This document shows, in pieces, positions 34,286 through 47,216 of a DNA stretch of 64,000 nucleotides. The stretch is from Hypholoma sublateritium FD-334 SS-4 (lineage: Eukaryota > Basidiomycota > Agaricomycetes > Agaricales > Strophariaceae). The stretch's first letter is position 1, and every line of letters starts with the position of its first letter. Location: positions 1,266,405-1,330,404 of the forward strand of contig KN817518.1 in NCBI GenBank assembly GCA_000827495.1, written 5' to 3'. The notes under the pieces were generated by a model. It was not told where the DNA came from. It saw nothing but the letters and a program-made list of their open reading frames with translations, and made no database searches. A program made the position numbers and the translations under genes.

Positions 34286-35870
34286 CTAGGCTTGGCTGGA
34301 AGTGTATGCCGCTCGGGCTTCGTCTTCGAAGCTGATGCAGTCAATTACTTTTCCTTGATTTCGACTTGCCTCCGCTGCAAACACCGTTAAGTGGCTCTTC
34401 AGCACGTCGTTGATATCAGTGCCCAACAGAAACTGGTCCTTTGTCCCAACGGCATCGACAAAGGATCGTATGAGCCCCGTGTCTCCTCCGCCATGACCCC
34501 CACCTTCGTTTGTCGGGTGATGGACCTTCGACGTTCGTTTCCGGAAGTCGTTCACCGTGTAGTTTATCATATCGCCGATGATTTCGCCATGACTGAAATG
34601 TAGTCTCGTCTGCCTGTCGCAGATTGCGGATGTGAACGCAACCATAGTGAAAGATGCGGTGCAGCCGTTAGAAAATTGGATGTTGACAACTTGATTGTCG
34701 CAAACATCGTTGGCGCTTTCGTAGACGCATAGTCCATAAGGTCCATTTTTCAAGGCCTCTGTAACATTTTCCAGGTCCGGGATGCCGTCCACAATTGTCG
34801 AGGCAGGCCAACCTGTATTTCCCTGCGCGAGAGGATCGAGATAAACTAAAAAGGTGAGGATATTGAGTTGAGATTGGTGTATATTTGATTGAGTAAGATA
34901 TATTTACTTCTTTTAGCACTATATGGGCAATCCTTCTCCACCGGGCAGTCTAAGCAGCGTGTTGCATCACCGGCAGCGTAGGGCTTTGCCGATTTTCGGA
35001 AGTGTTTCAACGAACCAAACGACGAGATTTTCACAGGTGTAGCAGGAGAAAACCAATTACAGATCAGGTCGATGTCACTGACGATGAAATGAGCCCAGAG
35101 AAAGCCAGAAGATTTGTCAACGCTACTCACTGGCAGCATTTGGTCATTAGAGCAAACGAACTGTGGCTTTGGCTAGACCAGTTTCCGCGAACATATGAAT
35201 GAGCAAAGTGATAATGGCCGACTGGTTCTACCTGTACCACATTGATCAATTCACCAAGAGTGCCAGAACGAACGATTTGCGTGATTTCTTTGCTGTAGGG
35301 GGAATATCGCATCACTGCAAAAAACCATCAACGACGAAGTTAACGGCAGAATAGATGAAAGGTCAGATACCGTGTCCCATCCCAAAGATGACGCCTGCTT
35401 CTCTGATAGCGTTTTCCATCTGTAAGCAGTCATGAATGCTAGTCGCCATCGGTTTTTCACAGAGAATGTGATATCCTTGTTGAGCGAAGGCCGCAGTAAC
35501 CTCTGCGTGCTGATGGTCTTGAACGGCGATGATAACAGCATCTGCCAGTCGCTTTCCAATCGTATTGATAGTTTCGGCAGATGCAGCCAGAAGATCCTCC
35601 CAGGTGCTAAAAACCAGCGTATCGTCGACCTTATGCAAAGTCGCAAAGTTCTTGCGAGTGTTCGGACGTGGTTCGGCAATGGCAATGACCTTGCAGCGAT
35701 GAGGTGAACTCAGTGCATACTTGGAATATGCCTGTGCATCCACACATATCAGTAATAACGCAATGAGCTCTTTTTATGAGTTCGGTCGATACCTTTCCAC
35801 GTTGTCCACATCCAATGACGGCCAATGTAACGAATTGGTTTGAACCTGGACTTGTGTGGTCTGTGTCCAT
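34286..35870 (-). CDS. Gfo/Idh/MocA-family oxidoreductase with Cys cluster
   Basis: Second member of this dehydrogenase family in the window but not a close copy of the gene at 9960. Start given at ATG 35870 (MDTDHTSPGSNQF); an upstream in-frame ATG at 35939 would add 23 basic residues. Rossmann turn AVIGCGQRGKAYSKYAL, then VIIAVQDHQHAEVTAAFAQQ, the catalytic motif LCEKPMATS, GMGHVMRYSPYSKEI, VQVEPVGHYHFAHSYVRGNW, MTKCCHDIDLICNW (family HDID), and the insertion RCLDCPVEKDCPYSAK with three Cys. It ends SSQA. The clustered Cys suggest a metal or structural site. The substrate is unknown; the HYHFAHSYVRGNW block is typical of fungal sugar- or glycoside-oxidising members. Confidence 0.87.
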
Positions 35871-36111
35871 CGTGGATGGCGATTTCAGCCTGATAGATCG
35901 TCGCCAAAGGTTTTTGGTATTGTTTATGAGGCCCGCCATGGACCGCTTCTGTGCAGGTCAGGCGGTGAAGATAAATATAACAGGTTCATTGCGGGTGACA
36001 TGGTGACAGCGAGGAGTGGGCCCATTAAGGGGTTTCGTACAGCACGGAACAACGGCCCGATCTGGAAATCTTGCCCCTGCGTCACGGTTTGTCCTGCGGT
36101 CATCGCAGAAT

Positions 36112-37521
36112 ATGCCCCGCATTCTGCCCCGCCTCATAGAAAAGATCAAATCGCAGGCTAGTTTAGGAAAATGGATGCCATATCCTCTGCTCAAGGCAAG
36201 AAAGAAGGCCAAATCACTGTATAAACGTGTTCCACCGCGCCCTTCGTTCAAATACTCTTCATACCCATGCTCCATCCTGCTAGAATCTGGAAATCCTGTG
36301 GTCAATGCGAAAGACTGGGTACGGCACAAAACACTTCCCCCCACATTATCTCGCCCCGGCTCTGCAGACGCGTCTCGAGCTGATGTTCCTCGACAAATGA
36401 CCGAGGCGGAGTTTGGATGGAGAGCAAACCCATACCGTATGTGCACGCCGTTTACGATCCCCGAAATATCTCAGAAGTCCCTGATATAGTGAGAATGATG
36501 GCCTCACCTTTGCGGAAGTGTGTAGCGACATCGCGACACTTACCATCTGGTGTGTTTTTCAGCAATCAGTGTACTTTTCACATCTTCAATAACATGTGCA
36601 CCAGACCTACTTATTCGTCTTGTCGGTGTCAGCGCCCCTTCTTCTGTTCTTCGACGAAATGGCGGCGCTCCTCAATCGGTTCTTACTCCAGACGGGCTTC
36701 TACATCCAAAATACACGTCCCGTCGCAGAACGGGAGGCGGCCTGTATGTGCTCTGCTGCCGACGTGTCATACAGAAACTTGCTCGCGAAAGGTTTAAAAA
36801 TATCGCTAGCCCAGGTGCTGTTCTTCATGGTCGTACCGAAGAACACATCGCTCACCTCCTTCGTCTTCGTGTCGTGCAAGAATTTGAATTACTAGCGGAG
36901 AGGCTTGAACATGCAATGTTCACCGGAAAGAACTTCGGCGGTTCCAACGTCATTCTTCGGCGATTGACAAGGGACGAATGGGAAATGCTGAAAACCTCGG
37001 GAACTTCGCCATGCGAAAATGCTGTTGCGGTTCTGGTCATCCCGCCCATAAATAAGGACCGAATCACAAAGCAGAGACCTACGGGCAGTATGTCCCCCTT
37101 TCCTCCACAGGACGAACTGGCTACAAAGGAATTACCGCCTACATCCACCCTTCTACCTCTTTCACTGAATTCATGGAGCGAGGAACTGCCAACCATCCTG
37201 CCTCTGCTCAAGGTCCCTCTATACAACGGAGTTTCTGCATTTCCGAGTCGTCCCCAACGCGTTGCTTTACATGGTATACTCCAACGTATACTACGCGCAG
37301 AAAGGAGCCTTAGACGTGCACATATGAAGAACCCATCCTCAAATGCGTCTAATCCAGAAAAACGTAAATCTAGTCACGCCTACGTTCTCTTTTCCGATGC
37401 GCAAACGGCTAAACGGGGCGACTCAGCTAGTGTAGCTCGTGCTCTATGGAGGTTAAAAATGTATGACGGCGAAGGATGGTCGCTCACTCAGTCTATAACA
37501 CCCACAACTTATATTCCGTAA
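36112..37521 (+). CDS. Hypothetical protein, unrecognised family
   Basis: Not recognised. Start taken at ATG 36112 (MPRILPRLIEKIKSQASLGK). Two introns, about 36439-36490 and 36542-36600, join in frame (NPYLRMMASPLRKCV, HLPSDLLIRLVGVS). The roughly 430-residue product is basic, especially in the first 100 residues, with no acidic residues between KIKSQ and LYKRVPPRP, which would suit mitochondrial import. A helical, Arg-rich centre (RRVIQKLARERFKNI, HLLRLRVVQEFELLAERLEH) resembles RNA-associated or mitoribosome-assembly proteins only in composition. The C-terminus has YVLFSDAQTAKR. It shares a divergent promoter of about 240 bases with the oxidoreductase. Confidence 0.6.
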
Positions 37522-37570
37522 TGGTGGTTTATTTAATAATCATGCAATACTAGGGACAATAGTGGTACAT

Positions 37571-38557
<987 letters not shown>

Positions 38558-38720
38558 GATAGCGCGAGTTGTGTGTCTAGGTGGAAGGGGAAAAGATGAG
38601 AGGAAGGGTAGGAGTGAATGAGTGAGGCCGGATATGGAAGTGATCAGAGCTGACGCGTCTCATACACACACACGCGTCCCCGCTTGAATACCATCTACCA
38701 TCAACCCGCTCTCTCTAATA
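38558..38720. promoter_or_regulatory. Bidirectional proteasome promoter with two ACGCGT sites
   Basis: The 163 bases between the PRE3 and RPN12 start codons must serve both genes. ACGCGT occurs at 38653-38658 and 38672-38677, 19 bases apart, both in the context ACGCGTC. The ascomycete proteasome element GGTGGCAAA is absent. Confidence 0.55.
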
Positions 38721-39767
38721 ATGACCCAACTCAAGGATCTCTACGAAGAACTAATCCGGGGCTTCAACTCCAAGCCCTCAGATCTGAATAAATGCACGGT
38801 CACCCTCAATAAACTAAAGGTGAGCGCCAGAGACACCATTCGAGGCCTGCTGACTCGTCAAATTAGCTCGGCCTGATTGAGGCTGGCCTCCTACTCCCCA
38901 AAGGCGATGTCATTCTAGGAGATCTTGTTGTTGCTCGTGCGCTGAGCTTCTTTCTTGGATCTGATGTGGCTCTAACAGTAGACCTGTAGGCGAGGTGCTC
39001 GAAATTGGTGCAATCGTTAGCATCCGGAGTCGCGACATTCCATCCTTCGACCGATATTTCGCCCAACTACAGACCTTCTACACAGACTACAGGTGAATAC
39101 AGTCAATCCGCGATGCAGCCCACACGACCCTAATTGCGTATAGCGAATCTCTGCCTCCGTCCAAGCGAGAATACCCCATTCGCGGGCTGAACCTCATTCG
39201 CTTGCTCACTCAAAACCGCATCGCCGACTTTCACACCACTCTCGAAAGCCTTGACGCCGACGTGATTGCAAAAAACCCGTTCATCAGCCATCCCGTAAAT
39301 CTAGAGCGATGGCTCATGGAAGGGAGCTACAGTAAAGTGTGGAATGCAAGAGAAGAAGCGCCCGCTGAAGAATACAAATTCTTTGTGGACAGCTTAATGG
39401 GAACAATCAGGTATACATATCTTGGGTCCCATTCAAAGCGACGTACAACATGCTAATATTCTTCAAAGAAATGAAATTGCAAGTTGTGAAGAAGCGGCGT
39501 ATGAGAGCCTTCCTCTGAAAGATGCAGCAACTCTGCTTTTCTTCCCAAATCAATCAGGGCTGTTGTTATTCGCCAAAGAAGTAAGCACCATCTCCTCAAC
39601 CTGTTTTTCGATTGCTTATGCATGCATTGCAGCGTGGTTGGCAAGTGGATATCTCAGCCGGTACAATCAACTTCAAGACGAAGGGAGAAGAGAAGATGGA
39701 GATACCCAAACAGCGTCTTATCTCTGCATCGCTAGCGTATGCACGGGAACTAGAACAGATTGTATAA
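38721..39767 (+). CDS. RPN12: 26S proteasome regulatory subunit RPN12 (PSMD8)
   Basis: Non-ATPase subunit of the 19S lid, needed for lid-base joining. Start ATG 38721 (MTQLKDLYEELIRGFN). Spliced blocks: LNKCTVTLNKLKLGLIEAGL, FDRYFAQLQTFYTDY, YPIRGLNLIRLLTQNRIADF, ADVIAKNPFISHPVNLERWL, MEGSYSKVWNAREEAP, EEYKFFVDSLMGTIRNEIAS, CEEAAYESLPLKDAATLLFF, and a winged-helix PCI-like C-terminus (GWQVDISAGTINFKTKGEE), ending ARELEQIV at TAA 39765-39767. About five introns. It is convergent with the alpha-7 gene, 90 bases away. Confidence 0.94.
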
Positions 39768-39857
39768 TGCTTGAGGCCTTGAGGCGTTATGTCATTGTTT
39801 AGACCGCTGATCTGAAAGGGAACAAGGAGTCCAGAGATATATTACAACAACTTGAAT

Positions 39858-40934
39858 CTACTCCACGAGGCTCTCCAGAGCTGCCTTCGCAGCTGCTTCG
39901 GCTTCTTCGAGGAGATCTTTGGGTACGTGAACATGTAGATTATTGCTCTCGGGGCCAATCCACGACATCTCCAATTCGAACTCTTTCTCCTTCGCGTCGT
40001 CGTGTACAAGGTATATACTGATATATGTTAGGAACATGATCTGACAACATATTAATGATATCTCACATTCTTGCGGCCTCGATGACAGCTTCTCGCACTG
40101 AAAGCTCAGTAAGCTTCAGTTTCTCCAATTCAGTCTTCGCCAATTGTCGTCCCTTGCCAACTGCAGCACCGTTATAGCCCTACTAATTGTCAACATACAG
40201 CCAAGAAACAAATTTCCACGCAACTCACAAAGAAGACACCGCTGGGCTCCACGACAAACAGTCCAGGTCCGTCTGGGTCTACCGTACCCAATATAGTGCT
40301 AATTCCAAACGGACGCACTGACGAGTATAGTGTGTACGCTTGAACATACAAGCCAAGGCGATCGGCAATGGCCTTTAGGAAATAAATAAGTAGCTGCTAG
40401 ATAGGTTCGCGGATATCCTTATTTACTTACCTTTAGAGGTGGAGGCGAGTTGTAGGTATCACGGTAGTTCGACGCTTCATCGCGAGCTCGGTTTGAAAGG
40501 TGCCTGCCATCGGCAAGGAGGCCTGCCGTAGCCTGGGCACCGGTTCATGAGACAGTCGCATTCATATATAGAAGCCTGAAGCGTACCAAGCCAATATGTC
40601 GATCCACTGTTTGAATCCTCCGGTTCGCCTCAGGTACTAGCAGCTTTGAATGAACGAGCTTCTCCACGGCCAGCACAATTCCGTCTTTGACTTTGAGACC
40701 TATCGCTGTTCTTATGATTGTAATAGTAAAGTTAGGGGTCTGGAACGACGACGGTGTTATATAGCACTCACCCAGAGTTTTCGACTGCTTTATTGGCATA
40801 TTCTACCTAATGAGATTGGGCGGCGATGAGAAAGCAACGTAGGGTGACGGTGGTTTGATAGTTACCTGAAAAATGCGGCCATCTGGCGAATATGTGCTTG
40901 CAGAAAGATCGTAGCCCGTTCCAATAGAAGTCAT
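39858..40934 (-). CDS. PRE10: 20S proteasome subunit alpha-7 type (PSMA3/PRE10)
   Basis: Structural alpha-ring subunit. Start ATG 40934. The alpha-subunit signature is intact: [40 protein letters not shown], then [80 protein letters not shown] and [20 protein letters not shown]. It ends with the acidic tail KAALESLVE at TAG 39858. About six introns. Together with PRE3 and RPN12 it makes three proteasome genes within 3.4 kb. An ACGCGT motif (40992-40997) lies in the promoter it shares with the nucleoporin gene. Confidence 0.95.
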
Positions 40935-40991
40935 GGTGAATGGTAGAGATTTAGATTTGCCCCCATCAGAGGACGCGCAAGCGACTATGGA

Positions 40992-40997
40992 ACGCGT
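40992..40997. promoter_or_regulatory. ACGCGT motif in alpha-7 / NUP88 divergent promoter
   Basis: Single ACGCGT (context ACGCGTC, as in the PRE3/RPN12 promoter), 58 bases before the alpha-7 start. A lone 6-mer is weak evidence by itself. Confidence 0.3.
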
Positions 40998-41132
40998 CAG
41001 TCGAGCGTGGGAATGTAGAGTACATGCGCGTCACGCCTAAATCCAAGCTTGAACGTAGCCACATAGACTCTTCAGTCAAGCGCTAAGTTACAGCATCAGC
41101 GGATTCTGGGTACCGTCCTTTCTTGCCTCGTC

Positions 41133-44107
41133 ATGTCTGAAAACGAGGAATGGGCCGCACTCCTCCAAAACCATCCAATATTCGACCTACCGAAAGCCTA
41201 CGATGTAGCAACAAAGTTTCACAAGAGCCTTGAGTTGTCCACCAATACGCTGCCAAATTTTACTAAGGAAGCGCCGGACGAGGGCACTCTTACACCCGCT
41301 GGCCGACGGCAAGTGATGATTTTGAAAGACGCGGATCTCATTGTCGCGGTGGGAAAGGAAATCCGGATATCCTCGTTCGGCGATCTCAAACTGAGTCGCA
41401 GCATCCGCCGGTCATATAAAGTATGTTGTTCTATTTCGTCAACAACGCAGAACTTTAACAAAGCGCATAGACACTCCATACGCCCAATATTCAATTTGAA
41501 ATCCACCAAATTGCATTGAACCCAAGCGGTAAACTACTGGCAGTCGCCGGGGCATACCAGACCGCGGTCATTGTTCTCCCTCGTCCCGGATATAGTCGAC
41601 TTGTACCTAGCAGACTCGATTGCAAGTACGTGACTTCAAACTACGCTCTACCTACACTGTTAAATGGATCAAACGCTTCGGTAGAGCAATACAAATTGGA
41701 CAATTCTATCATGCCACACCACATTCCGCTCCACTTGCAAAGATAGAATGGCACCCATGGGGAGAAGCCGCATCGACATTACTAGTGATGACAATTGATG
41801 GAAAACTAAGGTATTTGAACATGCTGTAATAACCTTTCATCCCCATCTTTGAACTCCAGTTAGAGAATACGATATATCCACGGATACCGAAGAACCTCAA
41901 CAAGTTCTGACTTTCGTTCCCGAAAAGAAGCCGGGGTCATTCGTCGGGGTGGACTCCTCTGAGAGGGAGGTTGCTTCTTTCACTCTTGGTAAAGGAAGAG
42001 CGGATTGGGGACCCCTCACCATATATGCATTGCTGAAATCTGGTGATATCTACTCTATTTGCCCATATATGCCCCAGAACGCGTACGTTTTAGCTTTTAT
42101 GTTCATTTCATTCTTCTGACCGCTTTATAGTTCTATTCCCTCCGCTTACATTCATTCCCTGGAATGTTTTATCTCGGCCAAGCAAGAATTTCTCCTACAG
42201 GGCACATCATCAGCGTCAAAAAGTGTCTCTGCAATCTATGACTATCAACACAAATACGTCGCTGCTTTGATAAAACAACTACCGCCTGGAACAGTATTTC
42301 CAGCTATATCAAAACCAGTACATATGCACCCTCCGACCACCATAAAGCCTCTACCATTGCGCCAAGGACCTTTCCTACTACAACCCGCCCCCAGAATACT
42401 TACCGATAGCGAAGGTGGCGACGCAACGGATATCGCGTATCTCGCGTTCGGTACAGAAAGCTACGATCGTGACAATGAGGTATCAGATCCAGAACATTTG
42501 GGTGTTATCCTTGTTTCCTACCAAGACGGAAGGGTGGACCTATTCTTGGATGTCGAAAAGGTCGAGGCTAGATGGGAAACGAAACAAGTGTGTAAGCATC
42601 TTGCTTCCAGGTGTTTCATGGTCTGACTACTTCATCAGACTGCGCATAACGAATTGCCAATGCTCGCAGTGTACGAAACTATTGATCTAGGCCTGATCAA
42701 AGCCCTCAAGGAACTCGCTCCTACTAAGGGTTCGCCCTCACCAACGCAGCTCCTGCAAGGGAATCATCCAGTCATTTTGCTTGATCCCCTCCATGACGAT
42801 TTCGCCTACGTATATCATGCCTTCGGTCTGCATGCTTTAGATATCTCTCCTGTCCTCCAAAGCTTAGCGGCAGCTCTCCGGGAAGAAAATGATGAAGGAA
42901 ACTCCCTGAAAGAGGTTCTTGAAAAAGCAACGATGGCAAACGTCCGTCCTATGTTGAACACATTTTCTGTAGAGAAAAAGTATGTGATTTGTTGCAGTTT
43001 GCTAATCATCGCTCATTTTACTTCCTATAGGAATTCAAATCCCGTCATCGCTGTTGCAATACCGAACGACGTCTACCTCAATTACTGCATATTTATTCTC
43101 ACATCTGCGATGCGGGTAACCACTTTCCCGTTAGATTTACGCTCAGAAGCAGATCCCCCTCCAAAAAAATTGGCGGCATCTACCTCCCACCCCACGCCGA
43201 GTAACAAAAGCAAATGGCTGACTCCAGTAGAAGGAATTGAGAGTTACAAATCTATACTTGAAGAGCCATATAATCCCATCTTCCCCACTCCTAAAAACCC
43301 CAAATTATCGCTGCCGACACCCTCATTTGGTTCCAAAGAATTCATGCTTACTCCAGATACGTTGCGCTTTTTGGGCAACACCGTCGCCGAAGTTGGATCA
43401 GAAGCTGCTGATCTGCAAATGCTCTATCGAACGGGTTACTCGCGGATAGGGTTGCAGAAGATCGAACTCAAAAAACAAGCTGCTGCGTGTCGCGAGATCG
43501 ACCAAGTTGTTGAGGAGCTGAAGGGGCCCATCCGGAAGGCGACGGACGAACGTTTGGCAAGGGTCCACAACGAGCAGAGAGATCTTCTAGCGAGACTGGA
43601 TCGATTACTGCAGGCTTTAATGAGGGAGGCCTCACCGGAGCTCAGTGAACATGAAAGCAAATGGTTTGCAGAACTAAAAAGGATGAAGGATGATATTTTG
43701 GGACGAGGGAAGTATGACGAAGATTCGCTTGTTTCTCGAACGCGCCTGGTATGTCAATTTTCAAATTCGTGCTTACCGGAGCTCACATATTGTGTTTTAA
43801 AGCTGGAGAAGGAATATGCAAGAATTCTACCTCCTCTTAAAGCACTTGTTGAAAAGGAAAAAGAAAGAAGCAAGAGACATACAGAGACGACGCAAAACTT
43901 AGGCTTTTCGCAGGCCTTCGAATATGGACAAAGGTCCACCACAGAGTGAGTAAAACAAGTTGACAACCGTCTACTTCACTTGTAAATACTCACGCAATCA
44001 ACCTTAGCCGAGTGCATATCACCGCTATTGAGAAACAAGTACACAATCTTGCAGCTAAACTCGATGTAGCGTTAGGACCATCACCGGGTTCTTCGACTCA
44101 AACTTGA
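41133..44107 (+). CDS. NUP82: Nucleoporin NUP88/NUP82-like
   Basis: Component of the cytoplasmic-face nuclear pore complex that anchors the mRNA-export platform. Start ATG 41133 (MSENEEWAALLQNHPIFDLP). The N-terminal about 480 residues form a WD-like beta-propeller (QIALNPSGKLLAVAGAYQTA, IEWHPWGEAASTLLVMTIDG, LREYDISTDTEEP, YLAFGTESYDRD). The C-terminal half is coiled coil (CREIDQVVEELKGPIRKATD, NEQRDLLARLDRLLQALMRE, KEYARILPPLKALVEKEKER). It ends at TGA 44105-44107. Eight or more introns; one lies between the two ends of the propeller at about 41420-41480. Length of about 830 aa fits NUP88/NUP82. Confidence 0.85.
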
Positions 44108-44627
44108 TCTTGTACTTGTCCTTACATCGGTATTATTTGCCATTTCTTTTCGTGTTGTATTATAATAGTCCTTGTCGTGGGAGCCCGTTCATTGTACTTG
44201 TTCAAATATCAAATAGTACATCCAGTTGTATACTATTATTGTTCAGTCAAACCAAATCTACTTGCACTACCGGATATCGCGGACGGAAATGATGGCAATC
44301 GGAGCAAATTATGAAACAATGTGTATGATATTTGGTTAATTGACTGGTACGTATGTGGCCGTCACTGCTGCCACCGTGTCACCGGGGTGATGGCATGGAA
44401 AAATACATGACAACCGGGCTGGATCAATAAAAAGGGTTTACCATTGTCAGTATATTGCCACCACTTCTTCTTCCTCGTTTCTCCTCGTTCCATCCTCGCG
44501 CTAGCGGAAGTCGTCCAGCGGTGCCCCACCTCCGCATCGCTTGTCTACTTTGGACCCTGATTGATTAGCCCATATCACATTGATCGCCCTGTGCAAAACA
44601 TACCTGTTTATCTCAAGCTAGACGCCC
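44108..44627. other. Intergenic region NUP82 - RIC8
   Basis: 520 bases with pyrimidine-rich tracts near 44460-44520, typical of a fungal promoter just before a start. No coding block. Confidence 0.4.
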
Positions 44628-46756
44628 ATGGCGGACATACTCAAGGCTTACTCAACCTTTACTCCGGCATCCTCGAGGACAGATCTTGCTGCCTTGTTCG
44701 ATAAGATCATAAATGGTGCGGTTTGTGGCAAGTTTGTAGACATATCTACTGACCCTAAGCTGCTCCGTTCAGCTCCCCCCTTCACCTTCAGTCAGACAAC
44801 TCGTGTCGAGCTCATCCAACTTATTATCCACGATCTGAAAAATGTTGGTTCGAAGGGAAAGCTCGCGTCCAAAGGTATAATTATCAGCATCATCCAAGTC
44901 TTCCGCTCCGTTAAATTCAGTCGCAGATGCTGCACATGCTCTATTATCCGTAAAGACCCTGGGCAAAGACCCGGCAGGATCGAGATATCTTTCGTCCAGC
45001 GCAAACCTGTCTGCGCTTCTGGGATTTGCTCTTACATTCAAGGAGAAAGACGAACCCGAGGCGACGAGCGAGGCTCTGCGATCCATTGCGAATGCTATGC
45101 TACTGGTTGAAGAAGCGCGGTCAACGTTCATTTCCAAAGATGTTAATGGCGGCGAAACGTGTATACTTATGCTGGAGGTGGGTTGCATTGAACCTCAACT
45201 TCGTCTGCCGCTGAAACCTGTAACAGAAAACAACTTCACCGGACTATATCTTCATTCTCTCACGAATCCTCTTTCTTGCAACGGCTTCAGGGCCGAGCTA
45301 TATTGAAACCATGGTCGATGGCAAATTTCACGGAAGGACGGTTATTGATATTCTTGGCTCGAAGCTGGATTTAATGACGGTAGCCATACAGAGCGGGACT
45401 CCAATTGCGAGAGAAGCTGCGACGGACGTGCTCAAGTTTCTCTTCAATATCCTTATGCACTATCCCAAGGTTTGCACCCACAACGTTTGCTCAAATGATA
45501 TTCTCACCCCAAGATTAGATGACAGAGTCTGAACCTCAGAATTCTGACAGTTCTTCAGGCGATAAAGTGATAGGGGATTTTTGGAGTCCAAAGCTTGACG
45601 CGTACGTATTTCAATCGTACCTCTGGACAAATCGCTCACGTCAATTATCTGCCGCGTAGCGCACTTCCTCCCCTTCTTCGTATCTTCCGCGACCTTCCAA
45701 CGTCGCCGTCTTCCCCAATTGTCCCGCCTTTGACCCACGTTATTCATTCACTAATTGCCATACCCATCTCTACTTCCCTCAAATCCATCTGGCTCGGGCA
45801 ACCAGGTTCCACGCCAAGTCGCAGCTCCACGAATAGCAGCCCCAAGGGCAAGGCACCTCAGCTAGCAGATTCTCACCCAGGAAGCCGCAGCGACTCCCCT
45901 ACTCGCATGGACAAATCACCTACATCCTCCAAGTCGTCGACCATCGACCGCGCGCTATCCGCCCTGGCAGCTGCCGGGCGCTCACTGTCCCGCACCTCCT
46001 CCCCGACCGTCGTAGTCGATATCGACGTGCTCCAGCGGGCATACGATCTGCTCGACCAAGGGTTCATGCAGTATTTCCCCGGCAACGTCGATGTTGACGC
46101 GCCGGAAGTTAGGCAGCGCCATAAAACAGATTCAAATATGGACACGCCGGACGACGTGCTCTCGCCCTTGATCGTTCTCATTTCTAGGCTCTGTATCGCG
46201 GACGAAAGCAGCAGGCTGCGCCTCCGGCAATGGGTAATACCCGATGACCTGGATCGGTTGTCGCCTCTCGACAGCCGCTCGGATATGCTGGGCAGATGTC
46301 TCCGCTTGCTTGGGTCGGTGTATCATCCGCGACTCAAGGACGCCGTCGGCGAAATGCTCTTCGCTGCGTGCGGCCAAGATGGTGAGTACTAGTTGTTCAC
46401 ATTGGCAACGTAGGCAGAAATTAACCTCGATTTATGTAACAGCGACGGTGCTTTCGACACTGGTTGGCTACGGAAACGTCGCGGGCTTCCTTTTCAATAA
46501 AGGCATTCTGAACGCGCCGCCGCCGATGACCGCTGGATCCGCTGGATCCGCAAATATACCCGTAGAAGACATCGACCCCATCACAGGGCTCAAGAACCAG
46601 CCGAAGCCAGAGCTTCCAGAGATGACGGAGGAGGAGAAAGCACAAGAAATGGAGAAACTTTTCGTTCTCTTCGACAGGCTCGAGAGGAGTGGTGCCCTCC
46701 CCGCCAACCAAAATCCTGTGAGGAAGGCAATGCAAAAGTCGATGGGCGGCAGTTGA
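44628..46756 (+). CDS. RIC8: RIC8/synembryn, G-alpha chaperone and exchange factor
   Basis: Cytosolic armadillo-repeat protein that folds and activates heterotrimeric G-protein alpha subunits. Start ATG 44628. Spliced blocks: VADAAHALLSVKTLGKDPAG, NLSALLGFALTFKEKDEPEA, ALRSIANAMLLVEEARSTFI, YIFILSRILFLATASGPSYI, AREAATDVLKFLFNILMHYP, LLPPLLRIFRDLPTSP, a Ser-rich loop, and the conserved RIC8 C-terminus: HPRLKDAVGEMLFAACGQD, STLVGYGNVAGFLFNKGIL, DPITGLKNQPKPELPEMTEE, EKLFVLFDRLERSGALPANQ, NPVRKAMQ. About six introns. The PKA regulatory subunit at 13.4 kb lies in the same signalling network. Confidence 0.88.
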
Positions 46757-47216
46757 GAATCCGAAACGCTTGACAAACGGCAGGATAATTATATTCGTCC
46801 CTGATCTCTTACCTCTTAATTATACTATTTCCCTTTCCCTTCCCTCTACTCCTTATTGCTTTTCATAATTCTAGCCGCACCTACATATTGGCGGCCTCTT
46901 CTTCGACCCACTTTACTTACTAATAACGAATAATTAATGCCGTTGACGACTAATTTCATTGCTCAATTGGCCAGGCTTCAGCCAGATGTTCCAAGAGAGA
47001 ATGATCGACTCTACATTTAAGAATTACATTCGAGGTAACGAGCGACTAAAAGTTTCAAGCAACAAATGATGTGCGGCAAGCAAGCAACAACCAAATCATA
47101 TCTGTGGAGGACATAATAAAGCAAGCATAAGACGAGTGTAGTCGTAAGTCATGAAGGGAGAACCATAAATTAAGGATAGGTGTATGTAACAAAGCAAGGC
47201 GAAGGCGAGAAAACAC
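46757..47216. other. Convergent 3' region RIC8 / nucleolin-like
   Basis: 460 bases between convergent stops; AT-rich with polypyrimidine tracts. No coding block. Confidence 0.4.
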
